Positions 9,903-18,244 of a DNA stretch of 64,000 nt are shown piece by piece. Both the position numbers and the translations under genes were made by a program. Origin of the DNA: Rhizobium indicum (GTDB taxonomy: Bacteria; Pseudomonadota; Alphaproteobacteria; Rhizobiales; Rhizobiaceae). The stretch's first letter is position 1. Each line of letters begins with the position of its first letter. The notes beneath the pieces were generated by a model. The model was not told the origin of the DNA. It saw nothing but the letters and a program-made list of their open reading frames with translations, and ran no database searches. The DNA lies in NCBI RefSeq assembly GCF_005862305.2, contig NZ_CP054021.1, forward strand, positions 2,356,001-2,420,000, read 5' to 3'.

Positions 9903-10754
9903 TCACCGAGCAAGTGCATCTGCCCCGCGATGCTCAACTTCTACCCCGATCCGCTCAAAACGCTCGGCCCCGCCCCGCACATGGCGTGGATTGACGCCGA
10001 ACCGCTCTTTGAACCGCGCTGCGAATTGAGAAGGGGAGTCGTAACCGACCTCAAGCGCAATCTGCGCCATCGGCAGGGTTGTCGTCTGGATGAGCCCCAA
10101 GGCGCGATTCATTCTTGTATCGCTCAAGATCTCACTGAAGCCGGTACTTTCGGCGGCGAGCTTGCGCCTGAGTGTCGCTTCGCTCATGTTGAACGAGCGC
10201 GCCGCGTGCCCCAGCGTCCAGTCAAAGGCCGTATCACTTTCGATCATCTGCCGCAGTCTGTCCTCGAGCCGAGGACTTTGGCATTGCCCCAGCACCGCTC
10301 CGCCGAGCGCAAACCAGGTGATCAGCTCCATCAAACGAGCCTTGGCAATGACGCCGGGAAGCCTCGTCAGATTGCCGGGCTGACAGCAATAGTCAAACAA
10401 TGCCGCGGCTTCCTCCGGCAGGTTCGAGGTGCCTGCCGGGACAGGCCTCGATGGAACGGCGATCGATCCCATCCTGGTATAGGCTTCCTCGAAGAGCTGT
10501 CGCGGAACAGGGAGCGCCAGGGTCTGATACTTCTGCGGCGCCTTGGGAATGTTCTCCATCGTCAACGGTCTGTAGTCGGGCAGCAAGCCATAGGCGCCCG
10601 CCTCGAGGCGCAAAGCCTTGTCATCTGCCATGACGATCTTCGTTCCCGATTGCACCTGTATCAACAGGGGGCTGGTATTGACGAGACGAAAAAAACAGGC
10701 CCGCCCACCCTGACGGATCAAACTGGCCGGAACGGGAAAGACGTCGTCGAGCAT
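9903..10754 (-). CDS. AraC family transcriptional regulator
   Basis: 283 residues. The C-terminal 100 hold the AraC DNA-binding domain (AARSFNMSEATLRRKLAAEST; MAQIALEVGYDSPSQFAARFKERFGVNPRHVR). The N-terminal part resembles the ligand/AraC_N region (SLIRQGG, LPVPRQLFEEAYTRMG), with a CCQPG segment. The target is unknown; the nearest candidate is the PEBP gene immediately downstream. Confidence 0.87.
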   Translation of the reverse strand: MLDDVFPVPASLIRQGGRACFFRLVNTSPLLIQVQSGTKIVMADDKALRLEAGAYGLLPDYRPLTMENIPKAPQKYQTLALPVPRQLFEEAYTRMGSIAVPSRPVPAGTSNLPEEAAALFDYCCQPGNLTRLPGVIAKARLMELITWFALGGAVLGQCQSPRLEDRLRQMIESDTAFDWTLGHAARSFNMSEATLRRKLAAESTGFSEILSDTRMNRALGLIQTTTLPMAQIALEVGYDSPSQFAARFKERFGVNPRHVRGGAERFERIGVEVEHRGADALAR

Positions 10755-10953
10755 ATGTTCTCCGGCAACAGGATGGGAGCGCGGCGAGCGGCGGCCTCTA
10801 TAGAGCGCGCGCTGCCTCGCTGGCCTCTATCATCGGGAATATCAAAGCCGGATGCCAGCGGCAACATTCAGCTCAAGCCGCAGGATTTGAGCCCGTGCGA
10901 CTGGCCTGAGATCGCCGTCGAGGCTTGCGAGCGCAGCTTGAGACCAGACGGCA

Positions 10954-11850
10954 TTACCGCCGGTCGGACCTGCGGACATAATCGACCAATGCGCGCAGCT
11001 TCAGCGGCTGCCTCTGGCGCCTGGAGTAGTAGAGATAGAAGCCCGGAAAGGGTGGACAGAAATCCTCCAGCAGCGGCACGAGTTCCCCGCGGTCGATGAC
11101 GGACTGGAAAGTCTCCACCATGCCGAAGGTGATCCCTGCCCCGGCGCAGGCCATGCGGATCATCATTCCCATATCGTTGGTCGTGACTGCGGGATCGACG
11201 GAGACGTCGAAGTCGCGATCATTCTCGGTGAATTCCCAGCGATAGGGTGCCGTATCCGGGCGTGGCCGCCATCCGATGCAGGCATGGTTCTGCAACTCGC
11301 TGGGATGGCGGGGATGGCCGCGGCGCTTGAGATAGCTGCGGGATGCGGCGGCGCATTGTCGCTGCTCTTCGGAGACTGATATGGCGATCATGTCCTGTTC
11401 GATCACTTCGCCGAGCCGGACGCCAGCGTCGAACCCGGCCTCGACGATATCGAATTCGTCATCGGTGATGGTGATATCGAGTTTGATGTCAGGGTAGGCT
11501 TCCATGAAGCCGGCCAGCAACGTGCCGGATAGAAAGTTCTCGGCGATCGAAGAAACGGTGATCCTGAGCCAGCCGCTCGGGCGCGCCTGCATTTCCCGCA
11601 CCGCCTGCATTGCGTCCTTGACCTGCCGGACCGATGGACGAACCGCGTCGAAGAACACTTCGCCGGCTTCGGTCAGACTGACGCTGCGCGTTGTGCGCTG
11701 GACCAGGGCGACGCCGACCCGATCCTCGAGGCGCTGCAGGGCCTGGCTGACGGCGGAGCGGGTGACGCCAAGCCGCTCGCCGGCGAGCCGGAAGTTGCGC
11801 GCCTCCGCTACCGCAAGAAAAACTGAAATACCTTCGAGATCGTCGACCAT
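10954..11850 (-). CDS. LysR family transcriptional regulator
   Basis: 298 residues with the N-terminal LysR helix-turn-helix (FLAVAEARNFRLAGERLGVTRSAVSQALQRLEDRVGVALVQRTTRSVSLTEAG) and a C-terminal periplasmic-binding-like effector domain. It is of the type that controls oxidoreductases. It is divergent from the Atu4866-domain gene and the SDR gene, the probable targets. A dyad (11850-11870) overlaps its start codon and would suit autoregulation. Confidence 0.9.
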   Translation of the reverse strand: MVDDLEGISVFLAVAEARNFRLAGERLGVTRSAVSQALQRLEDRVGVALVQRTTRSVSLTEAGEVFFDAVRPSVRQVKDAMQAVREMQARPSGWLRITVSSIAENFLSGTLLAGFMEAYPDIKLDITITDDEFDIVEAGFDAGVRLGEVIEQDMIAISVSEEQRQCAAASRSYLKRRGHPRHPSELQNHACIGWRPRPDTAPYRWEFTENDRDFDVSVDPAVTTNDMGMMIRMACAGAGITFGMVETFQSVIDRGELVPLLEDFCPPFPGFYLYYSRRQRQPLKLRALVDYVRRSDRR

Positions 11851-11870
11851 TGGTTAGCACTTCTAACCAA
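11850..11870. promoter_or_regulatory. LysR-type dyad at start codon (candidate operator)
   Basis: TTGGTTAG, 5-nt spacer, CTAACCAA: a perfect 8-bp inverted repeat containing a T-N11-A core. It touches the first base of the LysR start codon and lies in the divergent promoter region. Confidence 0.5.
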
Positions 11871-11955
11871 GCCATCCTGGATTGGCAACTTAATCACTCA
11901 GGTTCTCCGTACTATCTTTCAGTCGAGGTCAACGAAGGCTTCGAAAGGCAAGGCA

Positions 11956-12330
11956 ATGCGAAGGATTTTCAGAAGCCCCCTCCTGCAGTTTCTCGCGGTG
12001 GTCACCCTGGCTGGCGCGGCGACCAGTTCGTCCGCCGCCGACACCGTGAACGACCGAGAAACTCAGCAACAACAAACAAGCGAGAACAGAATGCAGCAAC
12101 ATCCCTATGTCGGCATATGGGTTACGGATGATGGCCGCGTCCGCCACGAACTTCTGCCCAATGGCCGCTACGACGAAGCTCGTGGCAGCCGGGAAAGCGC
12201 CTACCGGGGACGCTACGAAGTCACCGGAAGCCACATCGAATATTGGGATGACACGGGTTTCACGGCCGACGGCGATTTCGTCGACGGCAACACCCTCCAT
12301 CATGGCGGCATGGTGCTTCGGCGCAAATGA
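11956..12330 (+). CDS. Secreted Atu4866-domain protein
   Basis: 124 residues: a signal peptide (about residues 1-28, AGAATSSSAA), a Gln/Glu-rich linker, then HPYVGIWVTDDGRVRHELLPNGRYDEARG and YRGRYEVTGSHIEYWDDTGFTADGDF, the small beta-barrel of the Agrobacterium Atu4866 family, with the end GNTLHHGGMVLRRK. The ligand is unknown. It sits between the LysR gene (divergent) and an SDR gene 141 bp downstream. Confidence 0.82.
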   Translation: MRRIFRSPLLQFLAVVTLAGAATSSSAADTVNDRETQQQQTSENRMQQHPYVGIWVTDDGRVRHELLPNGRYDEARGSRESAYRGRYEVTGSHIEYWDDTGFTADGDFVDGNTLHHGGMVLRRK

Positions 12331-12471
12331 TGTGCCGCCTGAAAGGCAACGATGCGCTACGCGCAAATTTCGATGCCTGGGCGGAGACGACGCTCAGCGC
12401 CGATTTTCCCACCTGACCACCAAAAACCCTCAGCCGCATCGCCAGGCGAGCGGCGTATAATGGAGCTTGAA

Positions 12472-13206
12472 ATGTCTGATATCAAAGGAAAAGTAATTGC
12501 CATCACCGGCGCCAGCAGCGGTATCGGAGAGGCCGCGGCAAAGATGCTGGCTGCCGCAGGCGCCCATATCGTGATCGGCGCCCGCCGCACCGAGCGCCTG
12601 GAGGAACTCGCCGGCGAAATCGCCGCAAACGGCGGGACGGTGCGCCTGCGACAGCTTGATGTCACCGACCGTTCCCAGGTGGAGGCCTTTGCAGGCTTTG
12701 CCCGCTCCGAATTCGGCCGGCTGGACGTCATCATCAACAATGCCGGCGTCATGCCGCTCTCGCCGCTCGAGGCTCTCAAGGTCGATGAGTGGAACCGGAT
12801 GGTCGACGTCAACATCAAGGGCGTTCTCTACGGCATCGCGGCGGCGCTTCCGATCATGAAGGCGCAGGGATCAGGGCAGATCATCAACCTGTCTTCGATC
12901 GGCGGCCACAGCGTCTCGCCGACGGCGGCTGTCTATTGCGCGACGAAATTCGCGGTGCGGGCGATCTCGGACGGATTGCGGCAGGAGACCGATCGTATCC
13001 GCGTGACCGTCATCTCTCCCGGCACGACGACATCGGAACTGGCCGACACCATCACCGATCCGACGGCGCGGGACGCGATGAAGGCTTTCAGGGCGATCAC
13101 CATCAGCCCCGAGGCCATCGCCAATTCGATCCTCTACGCCGTCAGCCAGCCTGATGATGTCGATGTCAGCGAGATCATCATCCGGCCGACAGCCAGCCCG
13201 CATTGA
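12472..13206 (+). CDS. Short-chain dehydrogenase/reductase (SDR)
   Basis: 244 residues of a classical SDR: cofactor motif TGASSGIG, structural NNAG (NNAGVMPL), catalytic Ser in LSSIGG and YCATK (Tyr-x3-Lys), with PGTTTSEL after the active site. NAD(P)H-dependent reduction of a small carbonyl is expected. The start at 12472 (MSDIKGK) has GGAG 6 nt upstream; ATG at 12460 is an alternative. Probably under the upstream LysR regulator. Confidence 0.88.
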   Translation: MSDIKGKVIAITGASSGIGEAAAKMLAAAGAHIVIGARRTERLEELAGEIAANGGTVRLRQLDVTDRSQVEAFAGFARSEFGRLDVIINNAGVMPLSPLEALKVDEWNRMVDVNIKGVLYGIAAALPIMKAQGSGQIINLSSIGGHSVSPTAAVYCATKFAVRAISDGLRQETDRIRVTVISPGTTTSELADTITDPTARDAMKAFRAITISPEAIANSILYAVSQPDDVDVSEIIIRPTASPH

Positions 13207-13239
13207 GCGGCGAACGCTGTTGTTAGAGATCGCCGCCGC

Positions 13240-13803
13240 CTAAAAACCCAGCGACTGCTGGGCGGGCGGCGGCGGTGCAAGGTTGACGCCTTCGAGCTCC
13301 AGCATGCGGGCCTTCGATGACGACCCGCCGGGCGCCGAGAAGCCGCCGATCTTGCCGCCGGCCGCGAGTACGCGGTGGCAGGGGATGATCAGAGCGACAG
13401 GGTTCTTCGCCATTGCCTGGCCGACGTCGCGGGCGGCTTCCGGCCCGACGCCGAGCTCCTTCGCCAGCGCGCCGTAAGTGGTGGTGCGGCCCCAGCCGAC
13501 GCGCCTTGCCGCCGCATAAATATCCCGGAAGAAGGCATCCTGGCCGGCAAGATCGAGTTCGACGCCGGAAAAATCCGTCTCCTCACCCTGGAAATAGCGT
13601 TTCACCGCCGCGACCGTCTCCAGCACAGCAGGCGTCGGCGTGCCGGCTTCGGCATCCGGCAGGCGGCGCAGCAAGAGCCGTTCGGTCGCTTCTGCTGCTT
13701 TGGTCGGCAGTTGGAAGCGGGTGATGCCGGCATCGCTCCAGGCAATGCCGCAGAAACCGCCCGCGGTTTCGAAGATGAGATAGTGGTGCGTTGTCTCAGC
13801 CAT
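13240..13803 (-). CDS. ogt: Methylated-DNA-[protein]-cysteine S-methyltransferase
   Basis: A 187-residue suicide repair enzyme for O6-alkylguanine. The active site is PCHR with Cys142 (NPVALIIPCHRVLAAGGKIGGF), preceded by the DNA-binding helix-turn-helix (TTTYGALAKELGVGPEAARDVGQAM). It has the Ogt layout, without the AdaA domain. ATG at 13803 is preferred over an upstream frame extension without similarity. It is convergent with the SDR; a loose inverted repeat (13207-13213/13230-13236) lies between the two stops. Confidence 0.9.
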   Translation of the reverse strand: MAETTHHYLIFETAGGFCGIAWSDAGITRFQLPTKAAEATERLLLRRLPDAEAGTPTPAVLETVAAVKRYFQGEETDFSGVELDLAGQDAFFRDIYAAARRVGWGRTTTYGALAKELGVGPEAARDVGQAMAKNPVALIIPCHRVLAAGGKIGGFSAPGGSSSKARMLELEGVNLAPPPPAQQSLGF

Positions 13804-14075
13804 GACACAGCCTCCGCGTTTTCGATGACCCTCAAAATCGTATGGGACGGCCGCTGTTTCAACCCGTTTCTTGCGCGCGCCGGGCTTTCGGGAAAGATCG
13901 CGATCCCCCCAGGAAACGTACATTCCATCCGGCCCCGGGGGTGATGATCTGATTAGTTCGACGGCCAGCATATTGGGAGATTATGTTCTCTTTTTGTTCT
14001 TGCTTTTCTTTCTTTCAAGAATATCCTGCTTGCTTTTTGGAGACGACGAGGAGGGTCATGACGACCTGAAATTCT

Positions 14076-14675
14076 ATGAATCAGATGCTCCTCGAGTTCG
14101 GAGACGACAAAAAAAGGCGCAGACGGCCGGGCAAGACTCACGATGCTAAACACCGACTTTTCTTCGCCCTCTATCCTCCTGACGCCATCGAGCAGCAGGC
14201 GGCGTCGATCGCCCATGACTATTGTCGAGCCTTCTCCCTTTCCGGCAAGCCGCGGCTGACGACATTGCATGTAACGATCATCTGGGTCGGCGACTATGCG
14301 AGCCTGCCGGAGGATGTGGTCTTCGCAGCGCTACAGGCCGGCGCCGCAGTCGAGAGTGCCCCGATCGCAATGAGCTTCGATCGGATCATGCGATTCCCGC
14401 AGGCCCGAGCGCTTGTGCTTTGCGGCGAAGGCGGTCGGAAACCGCTCACCCGACTGCGTGTTCAACTTGGCGTCAGCATGCACAATGACGGATTTCCCCA
14501 CAATATTGGCGGCAATTTCAAGCCGCACATGACACTGCTCTACGACCGCAAAGCCGTGCCACCGGCGACCCTCGACACACTCGTTTCATGGACGGCGTCC
14601 GAATTCCTGCTCATCCACAGTGTTCTCGGAAAAACCGAACATCGGATCATCGATCGCTGGCCGTTGCTCGGCTGA
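14076..14675 (+). CDS. thpR: 2'-5' RNA ligase family protein (2H phosphoesterase)
   Basis: 199 residues with the two HxTx motifs of 2H phosphoesterases: HVTI (His65) and HMTL (His151). Members join or hydrolyse 2'-5' RNA bonds or process cyclic phosphates. A basic N-terminal tail (KKRRRRPGK) precedes the fold, and the start is not tightly fixed. A perfect 18-bp palindrome (14682-14699) follows the stop. Confidence 0.85.
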   Translation: MNQMLLEFGDDKKRRRRPGKTHDAKHRLFFALYPPDAIEQQAASIAHDYCRAFSLSGKPRLTTLHVTIIWVGDYASLPEDVVFAALQAGAAVESAPIAMSFDRIMRFPQARALVLCGEGGRKPLTRLRVQLGVSMHNDGFPHNIGGNFKPHMTLLYDRKAVPPATLDTLVSWTASEFLLIHSVLGKTEHRIIDRWPLLG

Positions 14676-14780
14676 GGAAAGCGAGATCCGCGGATCTCGG
14701 CTTGCGCTTGCCTGATTTCCGCGCATAAAGCTCCGAAAGCCTGTTCCGGGGCATTGGTGCAAACGGGGAGCGAAATCAGC

Positions 14781-15842
14781 ATGGACGTTTCAGAGATCAT
14801 CATCCCTGGAGATACGCCGGGAACGGAGTGGCGGTTGCCGGTGCTGCGCTTTAAGGGCCGCGATCCGAAGGCGCCGAAGACCTATATCCAGGCGGCTCTG
14901 CATGCCGGCGAGCTGCCTGGAACGGTGCTGCTGCATTTCCTCTGCGAGCGGCTGCGGCAGGCGGAAAGCCAAGGCGGGATCGCCGGCGACATCACCATCG
15001 TGCCGCAGGCCAATCCGATCGGTGCGGCGCAATCGCATTTTGGCGAGCTGCAGGGTCGTTTCGATTTGGGCTCACGCACCAATTTCAACCGGGATTTTCC
15101 GCTGATCTCCATTGTCGATCGCGCGACGCTGATCGAGGATCTTGATGATTACCCGGCTACCGACAGATTGAAGCGGCAGCTGCTGCATATGGCGCTTGGG
15201 GCTGATCTCGTGCTCGACCTTCATTGCGACGACGAATCCCTGCAATATGCCTATATCGACGAGGCCTTTTGGCCGGAGGCGGCCGATCTCGCCGCCGCGC
15301 TAGACATGGAGGCCGTGCTGCTTTCGGATGGCGAAAGCTCGGCCTTCGAGGAGGCCGTCGGCTTTGCGTGGAAATATGAAGTTCCAGGCGAACGCCGGCC
15401 CCGGCTGCCCGGCAAACTCTCCGTCACCGTCGAGCTGCGCGGCAAGCGCGATGTCGATCCGATGCTGGCGAAAAAGGATGCGGACGGGCTCTGGCACTTC
15501 CTCGCAACACGGGGGATCGTTGGCGACGAAAAGCCGGCGGCAACGGCATTTTCCGGTCCGGCCGTGCCGCTCGACAATGTCGAGATCATCCGCACACCAG
15601 AAGGCGGCGCCGTGCTCTTCCACCGCGATATCGGCGAGAGGATTGCGGAAGGTGACCGCCTAGTGACGATCGTCACCCGGCCGGGGCAGCCGGGCGGCAG
15701 CATCGAGCTCACCGCGCCGCAGGACGGGCTGATCCTGACCCGGACCTCCGACCGGCTGGTGCGGCGGCGCGGCGACCTGATGAAGATCGCCTGCGACGAA
15801 CCCAGCAAGGCTTCCCGCAAGGCCGGCACGCTGGAGAATTGA
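14781..15842 (+). CDS. Succinylglutamate desuccinylase/aspartoacylase family protein
   Basis: 353 residues of a zinc carboxypeptidase-like (M14/AstE-AspA) hydrolase. Metal ligands fit His41-x2-Glu44 (HAGELPG) and His148 (LDLHCDDE), with the NFNRDFP substrate loop at about 101-107 and a C-terminal beta domain (GGAVLFHRDIGERIAEGDRL). It should deacylate an N-acyl amino acid or related amide; the substrate is unknown. ATG at 14781 with GGGGAG upstream is preferred over TTG at 14754. Confidence 0.82.
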   Translation: MDVSEIIIPGDTPGTEWRLPVLRFKGRDPKAPKTYIQAALHAGELPGTVLLHFLCERLRQAESQGGIAGDITIVPQANPIGAAQSHFGELQGRFDLGSRTNFNRDFPLISIVDRATLIEDLDDYPATDRLKRQLLHMALGADLVLDLHCDDESLQYAYIDEAFWPEAADLAAALDMEAVLLSDGESSAFEEAVGFAWKYEVPGERRPRLPGKLSVTVELRGKRDVDPMLAKKDADGLWHFLATRGIVGDEKPAATAFSGPAVPLDNVEIIRTPEGGAVLFHRDIGERIAEGDRLVTIVTRPGQPGGSIELTAPQDGLILTRTSDRLVRRRGDLMKIACDEPSKASRKAGTLEN

Positions 15843-16002
15843 GCCGCGAGGGCTCTGCCGGCGTTGATCGCTGCCTGAGATGCCAATCAATCCGGAGCTG
15901 TTACCATGCTCGCCAACGCGCTCGGGGATAAAACGTCGCACGGCGTTTGCGCCGGCCTTCGTGCATGTTATCTCGCTGCTATCACAGGGAGATCGATCGG
16001 GT

Positions 16003-16353
16003 ATGGCTGTCACCATCTATGGCATCAAGAATTGCGACACGATGAAGAAGGCCCGCAGCTGGCTGGAAGAACATAGCGTCGCCTATGAGTTTCACGACTA
16101 CAAGGCGCTCGGTATCGACCGCGCCCATCTCGAAGCCTGGATCGACCAGGCCGGCCTCGATACCGTGCTCAACCGCGCCGGCACCACCTTCCGCAAATTG
16201 CCCGATGCGGAGCGCGAGAAGCTCACCCGCGAGAAGGCGATCGCCCTGATGCTCGACCAGCCGTCGATGATCAAGCGGCCGGTGCTGGAGGCGAAGGGGA
16301 AATTGCTGGTCGGCTTCAAGCCGGAGATTTACGCCGGTGCATTCGGTGACTGA
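16003..16353 (+). CDS. ArsC/Spx-like reductase (YffB family)
   Basis: A 116-residue thioredoxin-fold protein. It begins with TIYGIKNCDTMKKARSWL (Cys11, then the Lys/Arg of the YffB group) and ends with FKPEIYAGAFGD. YffB-type proteins are thought to act as glutathione-dependent thiol reductases rather than arsenate reductases; that is family knowledge, not shown here. The start at 16003 is preferred over a 41-residue extension without similarity. A YbaK gene follows after 29 bp. Confidence 0.85.
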   Translation: MAVTIYGIKNCDTMKKARSWLEEHSVAYEFHDYKALGIDRAHLEAWIDQAGLDTVLNRAGTTFRKLPDAEREKLTREKAIALMLDQPSMIKRPVLEAKGKLLVGFKPEIYAGAFGD

Positions 16354-16382
16354 CAGGCGCCGCTGAACTCACGAGGGAAGAG

Positions 16383-16856
16383 ATGTCCAAGACCACGCGC
16401 GCGACACAGCTTCTTTCGCAGGCAGGCGTCGCCTTCACCGTTCATGCCTATGACTACGACCCCAATGCCGAGCGCGTCGGGCTGCAGGCGGCCGAAGCGC
16501 TCGGCGAGGCGCCGCACCGGGTGCTGAAGACGCTGATGGCGGAGGTGGACGGCAAGCCGGTCTGCGTCGTCGTGCCGTCGGACCGCGAAGTCAGCATGAA
16601 GAAGCTTGCCAGCGCCTTTCACGGCAAATCGGCCAACATGATGAAGCCCGCCGATGCCGAGCGGCTGACGGGCTACCATGTCGGCGGCATTAGCCCGTTC
16701 GGCCAGAAGAAGACGGTGCCGACCGCGATCGAGGAAGCCGCGCTTGGCGAACCGCTGGTCTATATCAATGGCGGGCAGCGCGGGCTGCAGGTGCGGCTCG
16801 ATCCGAAGGCTGCGTTGAAGGCGCTGAAGGCTGTCGCCGCGCCGCTGATTGCCTGA
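16383..16856 (+). CDS. ybaK: Cys-tRNA(Pro)/Cys-tRNA(Cys) deacylase YbaK
   Basis: 157 residues of the YbaK/EbsC family, which hydrolyses mischarged Cys-tRNA(Pro). Family blocks: VAFTVHAYDYDPNAERVGLQAAEALG, RVLKTLMAEVDG, DREVSMKKLASAFHGKSA, YHVGGISPFGQKK. The Lys in VLKTL is the active-site lysine. It lies in an apparent two-gene unit with the YffB-like gene and ends at a hairpin shared with a convergent MarR gene. Confidence 0.9.
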   Translation: MSKTTRATQLLSQAGVAFTVHAYDYDPNAERVGLQAAEALGEAPHRVLKTLMAEVDGKPVCVVVPSDREVSMKKLASAFHGKSANMMKPADAERLTGYHVGGISPFGQKKTVPTAIEEAALGEPLVYINGGQRGLQVRLDPKAALKALKAVAAPLIA

Positions 16857-16858
16857 TC

Positions 16859-16904
16859 GGAGCATGATGCCGAAAACTGCAAGCGGTTTTCGGCATCATG
16901 CTCC
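16859..16904. repeat. RIME-like palindrome between convergent genes
   Basis: A 19-bp perfect inverted repeat (16859-16877, 16886-16904) around an 8-nt spacer. One arm's core, TTTTCGGCATCATGCTC, recurs at 50386-50402. Such elements are common between rhizobial genes and may act as terminators. Confidence 0.8.
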
Positions 16905-16906
16905 TG

Positions 16907-17350
16907 CTATAAGAAGCGGTCGAGCAGGCCGGCGATCGTCTTCGCCTCGCTTTCGGCAAGCTTGCAGCCGATATGGGTCTCGATCGATCTGGCATAGACA
17001 GTCCACATGCGCTCGCGAAGCTTTCGGCCGGCATCTGACATCACCACCCAGCGGCCGCGTCCATCCTCGGCGAAGGCCTCGCGCCGGACCAGGCCCTCTT
17101 TTTCCAACCGGTCGAGCAGCCGGGAAAGATTATACTGGGCCAGCAAGGTCCGCTCCTCAATCTCGTAGGGCCGCAGCCTGCCGTCTTGCGAGCGCGCCAA
17201 TTCCCACAGCACATCGTACCAGGCAAGCGGCGGGAGGCCGGCCGCTTTCAGGTCGGCTTCGATGGCGCCGAGCAAGCGCTCGCGGGCGCGCATGATGCTC
17301 GTCCAGGCAGAGGTGACCGCTTCGCTCGGATTCGACGTTTTTTCGGACAT
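16907..17350 (-). CDS. MarR family transcriptional regulator
   Basis: 147 residues with a winged-helix core (YDVLWELARSQDGRLRPYEIEERTLLAQYNLSRLLDRLEKEGLVRREAFAEDGRGRWVVMSDAGRKLRE), the MarR recognition helix and beta-wing. It is divergent from a glutathione transferase gene; a perfect 12-bp palindrome lies between them at 17393-17404. It probably senses an electrophile or phenolic and represses the transferase gene (inference). The start at 17350 fits the MarR fold better than the 17-residue extension. Confidence 0.88.
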   Translation of the reverse strand: MSEKTSNPSEAVTSAWTSIMRARERLLGAIEADLKAAGLPPLAWYDVLWELARSQDGRLRPYEIEERTLLAQYNLSRLLDRLEKEGLVRREAFAEDGRGRWVVMSDAGRKLRERMWTVYARSIETHIGCKLAESEAKTIAGLLDRFL

Positions 17351-17392
17351 AAATGCAATTACATCTATCTTGAATTCCGCTGCAAGCGATAT

Positions 17393-17404
17393 TAGATGCA
17401 TCTA
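17393..17404. promoter_or_regulatory. Candidate MarR operator
   Basis: TAGATGCATCTA, a perfect palindrome in the 83-bp divergent region, with two flanking ACATCTATC elements at about 17361 and 17404. Confidence 0.5.
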
Positions 17405-17433
17405 CATCTATCATCATTGCCAAGGAGACCCCC

Positions 17434-18117
17434 ATGAGCAAGCTTACCCTCGTCAGCCATCATCTGTGCCCCTATGTGCAGCGCGCCGCGATCGCGCTGC
17501 TCGAAAAGGGTGTACCCTTCGAGCGCATCAACATCGATCTTGCCGACAAGCCGGACTGGTTCCTGAAGATCTCGCCGCTCGGCAAGGTGCCGCTGCTGCG
17601 GATCGAGGAGGAGGATGGCAGCCAGGCCGTGCTGTTCGAAAGCAGCGTCATTTGCGAATATCTGGAGGAAACGCAGCCAGGTGTGGCGCTGCATCCGAAA
17701 GACGCGCTGACGCGTGCCCGCCATCGCGGCTGGATGGAATTCGGTTCCTCCGTGCTTTCCGATCTCTGGGGTTACGAGACGGCTGAGGATGCCGCGCAGT
17801 TGGAGGCCAAGCGCACTACGCTCATCTCCAAATTCGCAACGCTCGAGAAGGTGTTGACGGATGGCCCCTATTTCGCCGGCAACGACTTCAGCCTCGTCGA
17901 CGCCGTCTTCGCGCCGGTCTTTCGGTATTTCGATCTCTTCGATACGCTCGGCGACAGCGGCATCTTCGAAGGGCTTGAGCGGGTGAAGCGCTGGCGCAAG
18001 ACGTTGTCCGAACGGTCAAGCGTCAAGGCCGCCGTTGGCGAAGACTACCCGCAGCGGCTGATGGGATTCCTCGAAAAACACGACTCGATCCTGCTCAGGC
18101 TGCCTGCGGCCGCCTAA
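17434..18117 (+). CDS. Glutathione S-transferase family protein
   Basis: 227 residues. The N-terminal thioredoxin-like domain (LVSHHLCPYVQRAAIALLEKGVPFE, with Cys-Pro-Tyr as in omega/DHAR-like GSTs) contains the glutathione site LGKVPLLRI and ESSVICEYLEE. The C-terminal all-helical domain includes DFSLVDAVFAPVFRYFD. It should use glutathione in reduction or conjugation. Divergent from the MarR gene. Confidence 0.88.
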   Translation: MSKLTLVSHHLCPYVQRAAIALLEKGVPFERINIDLADKPDWFLKISPLGKVPLLRIEEEDGSQAVLFESSVICEYLEETQPGVALHPKDALTRARHRGWMEFGSSVLSDLWGYETAEDAAQLEAKRTTLISKFATLEKVLTDGPYFAGNDFSLVDAVFAPVFRYFDLFDTLGDSGIFEGLERVKRWRKTLSERSSVKAAVGEDYPQRLMGFLEKHDSILLRLPAAA

Positions 18118-18148
18118 GTCCCCCACTCAACCGACCAGACACAATCCG

Positions 18149-18170
18149 GCCGCTGCAATTCGGCAGCGGC
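18149..18170 (+). terminator. Hairpin after the GST gene
   Basis: An 8-bp stem (GCCGCTGC / GCAGCGGC) with a 6-nt loop, 31 bp past the GST stop. Only a weak T-run follows. Confidence 0.5.
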
Positions 18171-18244
18171 GCGCTTCATTTTCGCCGCAAACGGGTCTAA
18201 GTCTTCCAGCCTCCCACCGTCGATGACAGAAGGCAGGTTGCACC

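Noticed and set aside
14682..14699. 18-bp palindrome as terminator
   Set aside because: No T-run follows and the palindrome has no loop, so it is not called as a feature.
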